Below the pieces are notes generated by a model that had not been told where the DNA came from, searched no databases, and was given only the letters and a program-made list of their open reading frames with translations. A stretch of DNA of 64,000 nt, from the NCBI GenBank assembly GCA_027459785.1, contig DAIDGU010000054.1:1-64000 (forward strand), read 5' to 3'. Shown piece after piece: positions 1 through 8,621 of the stretch. Positions within the stretch are counted from its first letter, which is position 1; each line of letters opens with the position of its first letter. A program made the position numbers and the translations under genes. This DNA comes from Ktedonobacteria bacterium (GTDB lineage Bacteria; Chloroflexota; Ktedonobacteria; Ktedonobacterales; JACDGC01).

Positions 1-25
1 CGGTTTCAACCGCCCGCCCGTCCCC
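1..25 (+). repeat. Palindromic repeat family A, right arm inside the coding frame
   Basis: The opening bases match the right arm of the family-A palindrome (cggtttcaaccgcccgcc), also seen at 1018-1039, 3208-3230, 4273-4295, 15026-15045 and 43698-43720. Here it is translated as part of the YYY protein. The left arm, if present, lies upstream of the window. Confidence 0.75.
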
Positions 26-776
26 CGCTGAGGATGCTGCTCCCGCCGACGACATCACGGCCCGCGCGGATGTCCCGTGGCCGGCGGCGAGTGCGCCGGA
101 AGGCGGCGAGTTCGTGGGCTGGGCGCTGCGCGGTGCCTGGCTGGCCATGCTCGTCGTCCTCGTTTTCGGCGCATCAGTCTTCCTCGTGGAAGGCACCAAC
201 GCTCGCTTGCAGGAGCGCACCAACTGGGGGCCAGTGCAGCCAGTCAACGCCCTGCAAACCGTCCCCTCGCTGGATGGCTTCGCCTATATGCACACCTGGT
301 ATCCGGGCGACGCGGACGCCATCACCTGGCTCAACCGCAACATCAAGGGTGCGCCGGTGATCTTAGAGGCCAGCGGCGATCCGTATCAATGGTACAGCCG
401 CGTCGCCATCTACACCGGCTTGCCGACGGTGCTAGGCTGGGGCAGCCACGAATCGCAGCAGCGTTACCCCGACGAGGTGTATAACCGCCAGCCGGATATC
501 AACGCGATGTACAGCACCGGCGATCCCGCCATCGTGCTGCCGTTGCTGCACCAATACCATGTCCAATACGTCTACGTCGGCCAGCTCGAATGCCTGGATT
601 ACGCGGCGCACGATCCCTATCCAACAGAGCAACCCGCAGCGGCAAACATCAAGCTCTGTGCGCAGAACCACGACGTGATGGGACCACTCACCGTCTTCAA
701 CCAACTGGCCCAGCAAGGCAAGGCGCAGGTCGTCTACCAGACCAACAGCGTGACCATCTGGCATATCACCGGCTAA
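1..776 (+). CDS. DUF2298 (YYY-type) membrane protein, C-terminal part
   Basis: The reading frame is open from base 3 and stops at 774-776, so the 5' part lies outside the window. The visible 257 residues hold one hydrophobic segment (about residues 45-62) and a soluble tail. That tail matches, block by block, the C-terminus of the complete YYY protein at 2526-5486: both share a D-x-x-A-I-x-W-L-N block, a GLPT-x-x-GW block, and a HHYHV/HQYHV-x-Y-x-YVG block. This identifies the gene as a paralogue in the DUF2298 family (Chlor_Arch_YYY), polytopic proteins of unknown biochemical role found in Chloroflexota and archaea. The first visible residues (VSTARP) come from a palindromic repeat lying in frame. 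A role in surface glycan or lipid-linked sugar handling is only inferred from the Agl23-like neighbour. Confidence 0.75.
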   Translation, partial: VSTARPSPAEDAAPADDITARADVPWPAASAPEGGEFVGWALRGAWLAMLVVLVFGASVFLVEGTNARLQERTNWGPVQPVNALQTVPSLDGFAYMHTWYPGDADAITWLNRNIKGAPVILEASGDPYQWYSRVAIYTGLPTVLGWGSHESQQRYPDEVYNRQPDINAMYSTGDPAIVLPLLHQYHVQYVYVGQLECLDYAAHDPYPTEQPAAANIKLCAQNHDVMGPLTVFNQLAQQGKAQVVYQTNSVTIWHITG

Positions 777-819
777 CCCTGCTTATGACAAGTTGCAAGC
801 GGTTGAGCGATGTTGAGAT

Positions 820-884
820 GCGAGCGATTGTGAAACGGGCGATTGTGAAGCGAGCGATTGTGAAGCGAGCGATTGTGAAGCGAG
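820..884. repeat. Four-copy 15-bp tandem repeat
   Basis: The unit gcgagcgattgtgaa runs head to tail from 820. The copies start at 820, 835, 850 and 865, with a partial fifth from 880; the second copy differs at two positions. It lies downstream of the partial YYY gene and directly before a family-A palindrome. No gene is seen in it. Confidence 0.9.
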
Positions 885-910
885 GGGTAATAGCGGTGGC
901 GGATAAGAAC

Positions 911-1039
911 GGCGGGCGGTTGAAACCGCGCCGGAGGGGCCATCCGGCCACGAAACCCGCCGTCGCGGGTTCGGATCCCAGTCCACGTAGGTGGACTTCG
1001 TCGCCGCTAGGCGCTTAGGCGCGGTTTCAACCGCCCGCC
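911..1039. repeat. Complete family-A palindromic repeat
   Basis: The left arm 911-932 (ggcgggcggttgaaaccgcg and two more bases) is the reverse complement of 1018-1039. Between the arms lies a second small palindrome, agtccacgtaggtggact (980-997). The element fills most of the 777-1113 gap between the partial YYY gene and the next CDS; apart from this and the 15-bp tandem repeat the gap shows nothing recognisable. One frame stays open through the right arm, so an automatic gene call would wrongly extend the next CDS into the repeat. Confidence 0.9.
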
Positions 1040-1113
1040 GTCCCCTCGCCGTGTTTCAACCGTCACATCGCCCACCGCTCGCTGCCCGCCGTTCCTGGCT
1101 AGGAGATGCCATC

Positions 1114-2310
1114 ATGATGCGCGACAACGCGCCCGAACCGACATCGGAGGTCGCTTTCGCGCCGGAAGGCGAGGCGCTGGTGCGGGGTAGCGCCATCCTG
1201 CGTCGGCGCGTGGTGCCGCTCGCCGTGACGGCACTCGCGGTGCTGCTCGTGCTGGTGCTGGTCGTCGGCCAGGGACTACTGCCCGGCGTGCGCGCGGTCG
1301 CCAAGCCGACGCCATTTCCGCATGCGCTTGCCACCGCCAGCCTGCACAGCACGGTGAATTATGGCACGCTCACGGTCAACGGCCAGCCTTATTTCGAACG
1401 CTTCTTCTCCGGCATGCGTCTTTTTTTGTTCACCACCACGACCCATCTGACGCTGACCGCGCCGCCTTTCAAGCCGATTTCTTGCACGCTGACCGCGCCA
1501 AATGTCGTCGTCACGGGCAATGGCTGCCAGGCGACGCCAGCGGGTGCGGATGGCATCGCCAATGTGATCCTGCCCCTGACCATGAATGATCTGCCGCCCG
1601 CTCAAGAAACCGCCGCGCTGCAAGCGGCGAATATGGCGCTGAGCCAGGCGGCTGCGACGCTGGGGAGGCCGCTCACCGTCGCGCCAGGCGGCTATTACGC
1701 GACGAAACTGGGCGTCTATCATCACACTACGCAAGCTCTGCGGGCGACCATTACGTTCACGGCGAACTTCGCCGCCGACTGCCCGGAGGTCGGCAAGGCA
1801 GCCTCGTGCCAGCAATTTGACCTCAGCTTCACCACCTCGCAAAATTCGTCCCTCTGGGGCGTGAATGTCGCCGCCACCTTCATGTGGCGCTTCCAGACGG
1901 CGAACGGGCAGATGATCGCCGGCCCGCAGATGACAACCTATCTCCCCCTGTTGCTGGCCTACAGCCAACCGAACGGCTGGACGAGCGCGGCCTATGCGCC
2001 AGACGGCACGCCCGGCACCCTCGCGCACGCCGTCATGGCGAACCTCTGCAACGCGGTCTTGGCCGACGCGGAAACCCACCTTATCCCGAACGAGATCGTC
2101 CAAGATGCCACATTTACCAAAGTCGGCATCGCGGGCTGTGATAGCACGCTCGTTATCGTCGCTACCCAACAACAAGCTTTCTCTGGCGGCGATGGGGTCA
2201 TCATCATTCGCTTCGGTGTGGCATTGGCCGCTTATTCTTATACTCAACATGTCTTCCCCACCCTGCCCGTGGCGACGCTAGCAGACATCGCGGCGGTGGA
2301 TAATCAATAA
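1114..2310 (+). CDS. Single-pass membrane-anchored protein of unknown function
   Basis: 398 residues, not recognised. A basic stretch (RRR) is followed by one strong transmembrane segment at about residues 33-53. After this comes an extracytoplasmic domain rich in Thr, Ala and Gln with several cysteines (Cys-x(12)-Cys near residue 120 and further cysteines later), which suggests disulfides outside the membrane. I chose ATG 1114 because aggag at 1101-1105 sits 8 nt upstream. The frame stays open to 991, but those codons are family-A repeat sequence (VSTARRP), not protein. It lies between two YYY-type genes and may belong to the same surface cluster; that is inference. Confidence 0.6.
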   Translation: MMRDNAPEPTSEVAFAPEGEALVRGSAILRRRVVPLAVTALAVLLVLVLVVGQGLLPGVRAVAKPTPFPHALATASLHSTVNYGTLTVNGQPYFERFFSGMRLFLFTTTTHLTLTAPPFKPISCTLTAPNVVVTGNGCQATPAGADGIANVILPLTMNDLPPAQETAALQAANMALSQAAATLGRPLTVAPGGYYATKLGVYHHTTQALRATITFTANFAADCPEVGKAASCQQFDLSFTTSQNSSLWGVNVAATFMWRFQTANGQMIAGPQMTTYLPLLLAYSQPNGWTSAAYAPDGTPGTLAHAVMANLCNAVLADAETHLIPNEIVQDATFTKVGIAGCDSTLVIVATQQQAFSGGDGVIIIRFGVALAAYSYTQHVFPTLPVATLADIAAVDNQ

Positions 2311-2318
2311 ATCATTGA

Positions 2319-2347
2319 CATCTGGAGGACAGGTACACCTGTCTGTC
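2319..2347. repeat. Family-C (GACAG/CTGTC) repeat fragment
   Basis: tctggaggacag followed by acctgtctgtc resembles the family-C palindrome whose consensus is GGCGGACAGGAATGTCCGCC or ggacagacattcctgtctg. It lies in the short gap between the anchored protein and the second YYY gene. Confidence 0.5.
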
Positions 2348-2525
2348 AACGCGGCGGACGGCATGCCCGCACCACGGTTGGTGTGGTCCATCCGACCTTT
2401 GATAACACAATCCCGCCCATGTGGACTATGCCACATCCTCGCCGCGCCGGACTATGCTATGATGAAGCTGAGTATTTCTGGGCTGACACGGACGGCTTGT
2501 ATAGTACGAGGGAAAAGGCGCGGAC

Positions 2526-5486
2526 ATGCATGATCTGGTGACGTGGTATCTGGCGGTTGAGGTGTTGGGGATCGTAACGCTGCCGGTGGCGGCGCTGGCC
2601 TTCGCGCACCTGCCGGATCGCGGGTGGGCGCTGGCGAAGCCGCTGGGCATTTTGCTCGTTGGCGTGCTGTGTTGGTTGCCGCTGGTCGTTTTTCCCGCGC
2701 TGCCTTTCAGCCGAGGCTGGATCGTCCTGACGCTGCTGGTCTTTGCCGCGCTCAACGCCGGGGCCGTCGTGCTGCGCCCGCAACTGGGGCGCGACATCCT
2801 CACGTTCGTGCGCCGCCAATGGCTCTACGTGCTACTCGATGAGGCAGTCTTCGCGCTGGCACTATGGGTGATGGGTAGCTTGCGGGCGCTGAACCCGCAG
2901 GCCGAAGGCACCGAAAAGTTCATGGATCAGGCGTTCCTGTCGGCCATCATCCGCGCCCAACACCTGCCACCGCCCGATCCGTGGCTCAGCGGCTATCCGA
3001 TCAACTACTATTATTTCGGGCATTATCTGCTGGGCATGCTAGCGAAGGCGCTGGGAACCGCCGCGCCGGTCGCCTTCAACACCGGCATCGCGCTCACCGC
3101 CGCGCTCGCCGCCACCGGCATCTTCGGCATCGCCGCCAACCTGACGGCGGTCATCTTCGGCATAGCTCCAGTCCGCGACGGCGGACTTCGTGGCCAACGG
3201 CCCTTAGGCGCGGTTTCAACCGCCCGCCGTCCCCCTGCCGACATCTCATCCGCTCCCAATCCCACTGATCGCCTCGCCCGCGCCACGCCGTTCGCGCTCT
3301 TCGCGGTGATCGCGGCACTGGTGCTGGGTAACTTGCGGTCGTTCTGGAACTGGTGGGCGACACTGACGACCACGGCCCAGGCCGCGCATGAAAGCACCCT
3401 CGCCGCCGCCGGGAATTGGCTGACGCACCCCGCGCTGTGGGCGTCCTACGACTACTGGAATCCCTCGCGCGCCATCCCCGACACGATCACGGAGTTCCCC
3501 GCTTTCAGCTTCCTGCTGGCGGATCTGCATGCCCACGTGCTGGCGCTGCCTTATGCCGTGCTGGCGCTCGGCGTGGCGCTGCACCTGTGGCTGGCTCCGC
3601 CGCGTCGTGGCCTGGGCATTTTCGGTGCGGGCCGGCGCGCATACGTCGCCCTGGTCGTTGGTGCGTTGAGCATCGGCGCGCTATATCTCATCAACGGCTG
3701 GGATCTGCCGACGTATCTGACCCTGGCGCTGGCGGCGCTGGCACTGCACCAGTGGATCGCGCACGGGCGCGTCTTTTCCGCCGATCTCTGGCGCGGCCTC
3801 GCGCTGGCGGCGCTGCCCCTGATCGCCCTCTGCTTCATCCCCTACCTGCCATTTTACCTGAATTTTGTCTCGCCCAGCCAGGGCATCGGCATCGTCACCG
3901 GCACGCCGTCGCACGTCGCCCGCACGTATGCCGACGGGGTCTATCAGGCCAGCCATCCCGGCAGCTTCCCTGATCTGTCGCTCTCACGCACCTACATTGG
4001 CGACGCCATCGGCGCGAACGGCATCATGCTCTTCATCCTCGCCACCTGGCTGCTGGTTCTCTTCGCGCAACGCCTGGCGGCGGAGTTCCAGCGCCCGCCC
4101 GCCCAACCACGCTGGCCAGACGCGCAAGACGCCATCGCAGGTGCTGATGCCACCGCTGTTGCTGATGCCACCACTGTTGCTGATGCCACCACTGAACGTG
4201 CTGGCGCTGATCGCGTCGCCACCCATGTCACCCGCCAGTCCGCGCAGGCGGACTTTGTGGCGCAGCCCTTAGGCGTGGTTTCAACCGCCCGCCGTCCCCC
4301 ACCGCCCGCCGTCCCCACCGCCCGCGTCCCGCTCATAGCGCCAATCGCCCCCTCCCCGTCGCCCGATCATGCTGACTCGGCGGACAGGAATGTCCCCCCC
4401 ACGTCTGATCACCCCCTCTCCATCCGCAGATGGGGAGGGGGCCAGGGGGTGGGGCCAGCCATCGCGGGCGGCGCGCTGGCGCTGGGCCTGGTGACGGCGC
4501 TCACGCGCGCCTGGGACGGCTGGACGTTCGTATGGGCCGCGCTACTCTTCGCCACCGCGCTCTGGCTCACCGTAGAGCCGTTCCTCGTACCCGAAGATCC
4601 CCCCCTCTCCATCGCCGATGGGGAGGGGGCCGGGGGGCAGGGTTCCCGTGCCGCGACGGGATGGAGCCGCGCCACCGCCTTCCCGCTGCTGCTGATCGCC
4701 GTCGGCATGGGGCTGATCGCCATCTGCGAGATCGCGTTTTTGCGCGATGTCTTCGCCGGCAGTCTCCCGCGCATGAACACCGTCTTCAAAGCATACTTTC
4801 AGGTATGGCTGCTCTTCGCGCTGGCCAGCGCGCCCGCGCTGGCATGGCTCGTCGTGCGCCTGCCGCAACGCTTGCCGCAAGGGATCGCGCCCATCTGGCA
4901 GCCTGTGACCTATGTGGGACGCGGACTGTGGGCGCTGGCGGTCGTCGCGCTGGTCGCCGCCGCGCTGGTCTACCCGCTGGGAGCCAGCCACGCATTGTAT
5001 CCCATCGGCCAGCCGGTGACGCCCTCGCTCAACGGCCTCACCGACAACACGCAGCTCGATCCGGGCGACATCGCTGCCATCCAATGGCTGAACGCGCACG
5101 TCCAGGGATCGCCGGTTATCGTCGAGGGCATCGATCCGGCAAACGCTGAGTATAGCCCCACGTATGGGCGCGTCTCGGTCTTCACCGGGCTGCCGACGCT
5201 CATGGGCTGGCCGGGACATGAGATCCAGTGGCGCATCAATTGGGTGAAAGATCCCGCGCATGCCGCCGATTATAATGCGCGGCTAGGTGATCTGCGCACG
5301 ATCTATACCAGCGCCGATCAAGCGACTGTGCTAGGACTGCTGCACCACTACCACGTGCGGTATCTCTACGTCGGCCCGCTCGAATGGCAAACCTATCCGA
5401 CCAGCGACCTCAACCGCTTCCGCCACTATTTGCCGGTGGTGTATGATACGGGTGGTGTCGTGATCTATCAAGTCCCAGGCGATTAG
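2526..5486 (+). CDS. DUF2298 (YYY-type) polytopic membrane protein with in-frame repeat insertions
   Basis: 986 residues with about 12 or more hydrophobic segments. It has the family's early block P-x-x-D-P-W-L-S-G-x-x-I-N-Y-Y-Y-F-G-H (about residues 150-170), a YDYWNPSR block near residue 318 and a FPAFSFLLADLHAHV block near 333. The last 150 residues form a soluble tail shared with the partial paralogue at 1-776. The protein is longer than expected because several repeats are translated in frame: family A at about residues 216-238 and 568-600, family C near 618-625, family B near 628-640 and 692-705, plus an 18-bp tandem repeat (ADATTV units) at about 539-557. The insertions fall in loops. 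Start ATG 2526 follows a gagggaaaagg purine run. Role unknown; the Agl23-like neighbour suggests a part in surface sugar transfer. Confidence 0.8.
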   Translation: MHDLVTWYLAVEVLGIVTLPVAALAFAHLPDRGWALAKPLGILLVGVLCWLPLVVFPALPFSRGWIVLTLLVFAALNAGAVVLRPQLGRDILTFVRRQWLYVLLDEAVFALALWVMGSLRALNPQAEGTEKFMDQAFLSAIIRAQHLPPPDPWLSGYPINYYYFGHYLLGMLAKALGTAAPVAFNTGIALTAALAATGIFGIAANLTAVIFGIAPVRDGGLRGQRPLGAVSTARRPPADISSAPNPTDRLARATPFALFAVIAALVLGNLRSFWNWWATLTTTAQAAHESTLAAAGNWLTHPALWASYDYWNPSRAIPDTITEFPAFSFLLADLHAHVLALPYAVLALGVALHLWLAPPRRGLGIFGAGRRAYVALVVGALSIGALYLINGWDLPTYLTLALAALALHQWIAHGRVFSADLWRGLALAALPLIALCFIPYLPFYLNFVSPSQGIGIVTGTPSHVARTYADGVYQASHPGSFPDLSLSRTYIGDAIGANGIMLFILATWLLVLFAQRLAAEFQRPPAQPRWPDAQDAIAGADATAVADATTVADATTERAGADRVATHVTRQSAQADFVAQPLGVVSTARRPPPPAVPTARVPLIAPIAPSPSPDHADSADRNVPPTSDHPLSIRRWGGGQGVGPAIAGGALALGLVTALTRAWDGWTFVWAALLFATALWLTVEPFLVPEDPPLSIADGEGAGGQGSRAATGWSRATAFPLLLIAVGMGLIAICEIAFLRDVFAGSLPRMNTVFKAYFQVWLLFALASAPALAWLVVRLPQRLPQGIAPIWQPVTYVGRGLWALAVVALVAAALVYPLGASHALYPIGQPVTPSLNGLTDNTQLDPGDIAAIQWLNAHVQGSPVIVEGIDPANAEYSPTYGRVSVFTGLPTLMGWPGHEIQWRINWVKDPAHAADYNARLGDLRTIYTSADQATVLGLLHHYHVRYLYVGPLEWQTYPTSDLNRFRHYLPVVYDTGGVVIYQVPGD
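3172..3238. repeat. Family-A repeat, in frame inside the YYY gene
   Basis: agtccgcgacggcggactt is followed by the spacer ccttaggcg and the arm cgcggtttcaaccgcccgcc. It is translated as a GLRGQRPLGAVSTARRP stretch between two membrane segments. The same nucleotide order occurs in the intergenic copies at 980-1039 and 14983-15050. Confidence 0.85.
4139..4195. repeat. 18-bp tandem repeat inside the YYY gene
   Basis: About three units of gttgctgatgccaccact-like sequence encode repeated ADATTV peptides. They sit immediately before the second family-A insertion in the same hydrophilic loop. Confidence 0.8.
4225..4330. repeat. Second family-A repeat inside the YYY gene
   Basis: agtccgcgcaggcggactt, ccttaggcg and the tggtttcaaccgcccgccg arm are followed by degenerate ccgcccgcc repetitions. 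It is translated as PLGVVSTARRPPPP and neighbouring residues. Confidence 0.85.
4376..4460. repeat. Family-C and family-B repeats in tandem inside the YYY gene
   Basis: cggcggacaggaatgtcc (family C) is followed by the family-B palindrome: ccccctctccatccgcagat, ggggaggggg, then ccagggggtgggg. Both are read in frame (SADRNVPP, then SIRRWGGG). Confidence 0.8.
4596..4662. repeat. Second family-B repeat inside the YYY gene
   Basis: cccctctccatcgccgatgg and ggagggggccggggggcagg are followed by ggttcccgtgccgcgacggg. The same combination, in degenerate form, occurs between genes at 35698-35775. It is translated as PLSIADGEGAGG and RAATG. Confidence 0.85.
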
Positions 5487-5514
5487 GCGATTACACATGT
5501 GGAGTGAAACTGGA

Positions 5515-8421
5515 ATGGACGAATCAATTGCTGAAGACCGCGTGCAGCCAACCCGTCGCCCGGCCCCGCGCTTTGCCTTCGCACGAGCCGACGTTGCCCC
5601 CGTCGTGACCACGCCGGATGCCACGCTTGCGCCGGCACCCGACGAGAGCACCGCGCCCGCGCCAGACGTGCTGCCGGATTATGAGCAGATGCCGCTGGAT
5701 CGCTGGGAGCCGGCACCCCGTGTCTCGCTGCGGGCGGCCTTGATGCAATGGCTGCGCGAGCGCACGCCGGAGCAGTGGGCCTTCGCCGCGATCTTCCTGG
5801 TGGGGGCCGTGCTGCGCTTCTGGGGGCTGGCGGATAAACCGCTGCATCATGATGAAAGCCTGCATGCCTATTATTCCTGGCAGTTCCTGATCAACCCTGC
5901 CGGCTATCAGTATGATCCCTTGCTACATGGGCCGTTCCAGTTTCATATCATCCCCTTCTTCTTTATGCTGGGACATCTGCTGGGACTGCCGAACGGCGGC
6001 GTCGATGATTTCACCGTGCGCCTCCTGCCGGCGCTGATGGGCCTGGCGATGGTCGCCATGCCTTATTGGCTGCGCGAGCATCTGGGCCGCTGGGGCGCGC
6101 TGAGCGTCGCCTTCTTGCTGGCTGTCTCGCCGACCTTCGTTTATTATTCGCGCTTCGTGCGCGATGATATCTATGTCACCTGCTGCACGCTCTTGATCGT
6201 CGTCGCCGCCCTCCAATATAGCCAGACGCGCCGCATGAGCTGGCTGCTGGTTGGCACCGCCGCGCTGATGATCTCGTATAGCGCCATGGAAAACACGTTT
6301 TTTACCATCGCGATCTTCGGCAGCTTCCTGGTGGCACTGGTGCTGTGGGATCTTGGCCCACGCGTGGGCGCACTCTTCACGCGCCTTGGCGGCGAACGTG
6401 ACCGCACGGTCGTCGGGCGCGAGGTGCTGCTGCTGCCGTTCCTGCTGCTCATGGGCGCGGCGGCGGTGCTGGGGCTGCACTGGCTGGGCGACCTCAGCAA
6501 CACGATCAACGCGCTGGCCGCGAAGTATGGCAACGACGCGACCAACCCCCATAATCCCGATGTCATCGAGCAACATTACGAGACCCTGGCCGTCGGCGTG
6601 TTGCTGGTGATCAGCATCGCCGTCTCGCTGGCCGCAACCGTCGGCCTGTTGATCCGCATGTTCCGCGATGCGCCGCCCCGCCCGCCGCGCTGGCACCGTT
6701 GGGTGGACCCGCGCCGCCAGCCCGTGCTGGATGCCCTGCTGGACACCGATTGGGTGCGCTGGTTCATCGCCTTCGTCGTGGCCTGGTTGATCTTCGCCGT
6801 CTTCTTCATCGAGATCCCCCAGAGCGCCACCAGCATCACCGGCTGGGCCTTCGGCTTCAAAGACGGCCTGGGGCGCGGCATTCTGCGTGGCATCTACTAT
6901 TGGCTGGAACAGCAGCACGTGGCGCGCGGCGGGCAGCCGTGGTACTACTACCTGATCCTGATCCCGCTGTATGAGCCGCTGGCGCTGGTCTTCGGCCTGG
7001 CGGGCCTGGTGCGCGTCCTCGTGCAGCCCACGCGCTTCCGCATCTTCCTGGTATACTGGTTCGCCACCACGCTGCTGCTCTATTCGTGGGCCGGCGAAAA
7101 GATGCCCTGGCTGGTGATCCACATCATGCTGCCCCTGATCTGCCTGGCTGGCGTCGCGCTGGACTGGATCATCGGCACCGTGGTGCGCGGGGCGCGCAGT
7201 TGGTGGCAGCCGACGCGCGTGCTGGTCGCGGCGGCGGCGATCTTCTTCATCGGCGGCATGCTCAGCCTGACGGTCGCATCGACGATGTTCTGGGCGCTCG
7301 CGCTCAGCGTGGTCGCGCTGGTCGCCATCGGCGCGGCGGCGGCGGTCGAACGCTGGCAACAGTCGCCGGCGCTGCGCGTGGGCGAACGCTGGCTGAATGC
7401 CACGCCGCAGGTGGTGGCCTCGTGGTGGCTCTTCGCTGGCCTGCGCTGCTGTTATGGTGTCGCGCTCGTGCTGGCGCTTTACCTGGGCTACGAACACCAC
7501 GCGCTGTGGCTGGAAGCCGTCGGGGCCGTCGCGTTGCTCGCCGCACCCGCCCTCGAATACGCGCTGCGCCAAAGCTGGCACATCATCCACGCGCCCGACG
7601 CGGCCACCGACACGACAACGCTGCTGCCCGCCGTGCAACGCCGCCCGCGCTGGACACTGCCAGCCAACCAGATCATCGCCGTCGGCTCCCTGACGCTGGC
7701 GCTGGCGCTGCTCGTCCCCACGCTGTGGAATATGCAGCGCGTGACGTTCTTCGAGCCGTCCGTTGCGCCGAATGAGATGCTGATCTACGTGCAGACGACC
7801 ACCGATGTGCAACTGACCATGAACAAAATCAATGCGCTGGATGCCGTTTTGCTGCGCACGCAGCATCGCCACATCCGCATCGGCGTCACTGCCGATCCCG
7901 AATGGCCGTTCGCCTGGTACCTGCGTGACTATCCGGAAGTGCTTGCGCCGCACACGAACGTCTGGCTCTCCGGCACGCTCTTCAACTATTCCAGCACCAC
8001 CGGCGGGCCGCTGCCGGATGTCATCCTGGGCGGTCTGGACGACGGTTCACAGAGCATCCCGGCGACGTATCCCAACCAATATGCCAGCAAGGAGTATCAT
8101 CTGCGCTGGTGGTGGGACGAGAGCTACAAACTGCCCCAGTGCAGCAAAGTCAAGCCGACGCAGTGCCTCTACAATCCGCCGCTGGGCGTGGGCGTCGGGC
8201 CGCTGCTGTGGATCAGCTATGGCGCGAACCCGCCGGCCCCCTGCGCGAACATCTACGCCGCCAAGTGCGATCCGCTCAACGCGCAGCCGAACGGCGCGGA
8301 CGCCGCGCAACGCTACTGGAACTGGCTGTGGCTGCGCCAAAATATCAGCGGCACCTCGCCGGAAAGCACCGACTTCATCCTGTATATCAGCACCAGCCTG
8401 ACAAAATATGTCGGCGTGTAG
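5515..8421 (+). CDS. Agl23-like (TIGR03663-type) membrane glycosyltransferase-family protein
   Basis: 968 residues. A soluble Ala/Pro-rich N-terminus of about 75 residues precedes a polytopic GT39/PMT-like region with an early acidic motif, LHHDESLHAYYS (about residues 111-122), in the first periplasmic loop. This is the position of the catalytic Asp-Glu in protein O-mannosyltransferase-like enzymes. Later blocks include YDPLLHGPFQ, YYSRFVRDD and WAGEKMPWL, all typical of the TIGR03663 family reported beside archaeal N-glycosylation genes and in Chloroflexota. ATG 5515 has gtggag about 10 nt upstream; an in-frame ATG at 5497 is possible but has a poor ribosome site. The gene starts 28 nt after the YYY gene ends, so the two are probably co-transcribed. 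The substrate is not known. Confidence 0.8.
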   Translation: MDESIAEDRVQPTRRPAPRFAFARADVAPVVTTPDATLAPAPDESTAPAPDVLPDYEQMPLDRWEPAPRVSLRAALMQWLRERTPEQWAFAAIFLVGAVLRFWGLADKPLHHDESLHAYYSWQFLINPAGYQYDPLLHGPFQFHIIPFFFMLGHLLGLPNGGVDDFTVRLLPALMGLAMVAMPYWLREHLGRWGALSVAFLLAVSPTFVYYSRFVRDDIYVTCCTLLIVVAALQYSQTRRMSWLLVGTAALMISYSAMENTFFTIAIFGSFLVALVLWDLGPRVGALFTRLGGERDRTVVGREVLLLPFLLLMGAAAVLGLHWLGDLSNTINALAAKYGNDATNPHNPDVIEQHYETLAVGVLLVISIAVSLAATVGLLIRMFRDAPPRPPRWHRWVDPRRQPVLDALLDTDWVRWFIAFVVAWLIFAVFFIEIPQSATSITGWAFGFKDGLGRGILRGIYYWLEQQHVARGGQPWYYYLILIPLYEPLALVFGLAGLVRVLVQPTRFRIFLVYWFATTLLLYSWAGEKMPWLVIHIMLPLICLAGVALDWIIGTVVRGARSWWQPTRVLVAAAAIFFIGGMLSLTVASTMFWALALSVVALVAIGAAAAVERWQQSPALRVGERWLNATPQVVASWWLFAGLRCCYGVALVLALYLGYEHHALWLEAVGAVALLAAPALEYALRQSWHIIHAPDAATDTTTLLPAVQRRPRWTLPANQIIAVGSLTLALALLVPTLWNMQRVTFFEPSVAPNEMLIYVQTTTDVQLTMNKINALDAVLLRTQHRHIRIGVTADPEWPFAWYLRDYPEVLAPHTNVWLSGTLFNYSSTTGGPLPDVILGGLDDGSQSIPATYPNQYASKEYHLRWWWDESYKLPQCSKVKPTQCLYNPPLGVGVGPLLWISYGANPPAPCANIYAAKCDPLNAQPNGADAAQRYWNWLWLRQNISGTSPESTDFILYISTSLTKYVGV

Positions 8422-8422
8422 G

Positions 8423-8600
8423 GACGAGACACGCAGAAAGCGGAGACGGGACGCGGAATGCCACGAAGGATAATAAGGACACGCAGAAAGCGGAGACGGA
8501 ACACGAAATGACACGAAATGGCCGCGAGATGCCGCGAAATATCTTAAGGATCTCGCGTTATTTCGCGCCGATCTCGTGTTATCTCGCGTTCCGTTTTTTT
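8423..8600. repeat. Family-E (CACGAA/cacgcag) hairpin region
   Basis: A 22-bp unit beginning gacacgcagaaagcggagac is repeated at 8428 and 8478. Then cacgaaat units (8500-8520) and an imperfect inverted repeat built from ccgcgagatgccgcgaaata and ctcgcgttatttcgcg follow. This gap separates the Agl23-like gene from hutH and may act as a terminator. Similar hairpins of the same style occur at 14822-14945, 54990-55105 and 56380-56512. Confidence 0.65.
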
Positions 8601-8621
8601 CGATAGAAAGAGGCAGAGACT

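Noticed and set aside
991..1113. N-terminal extension of the anchored protein
   Set aside because: These codons are family-A repeat sequence; the ribosome site supports ATG 1114.
5923..7953. Long minus-strand open frame opposite the Agl23-like gene
   Set aside because: The composition (His, Arg, Gln and Asp-rich with no domain) is that of a high-GC antisense shadow; the plus strand has clear membrane-protein motifs.
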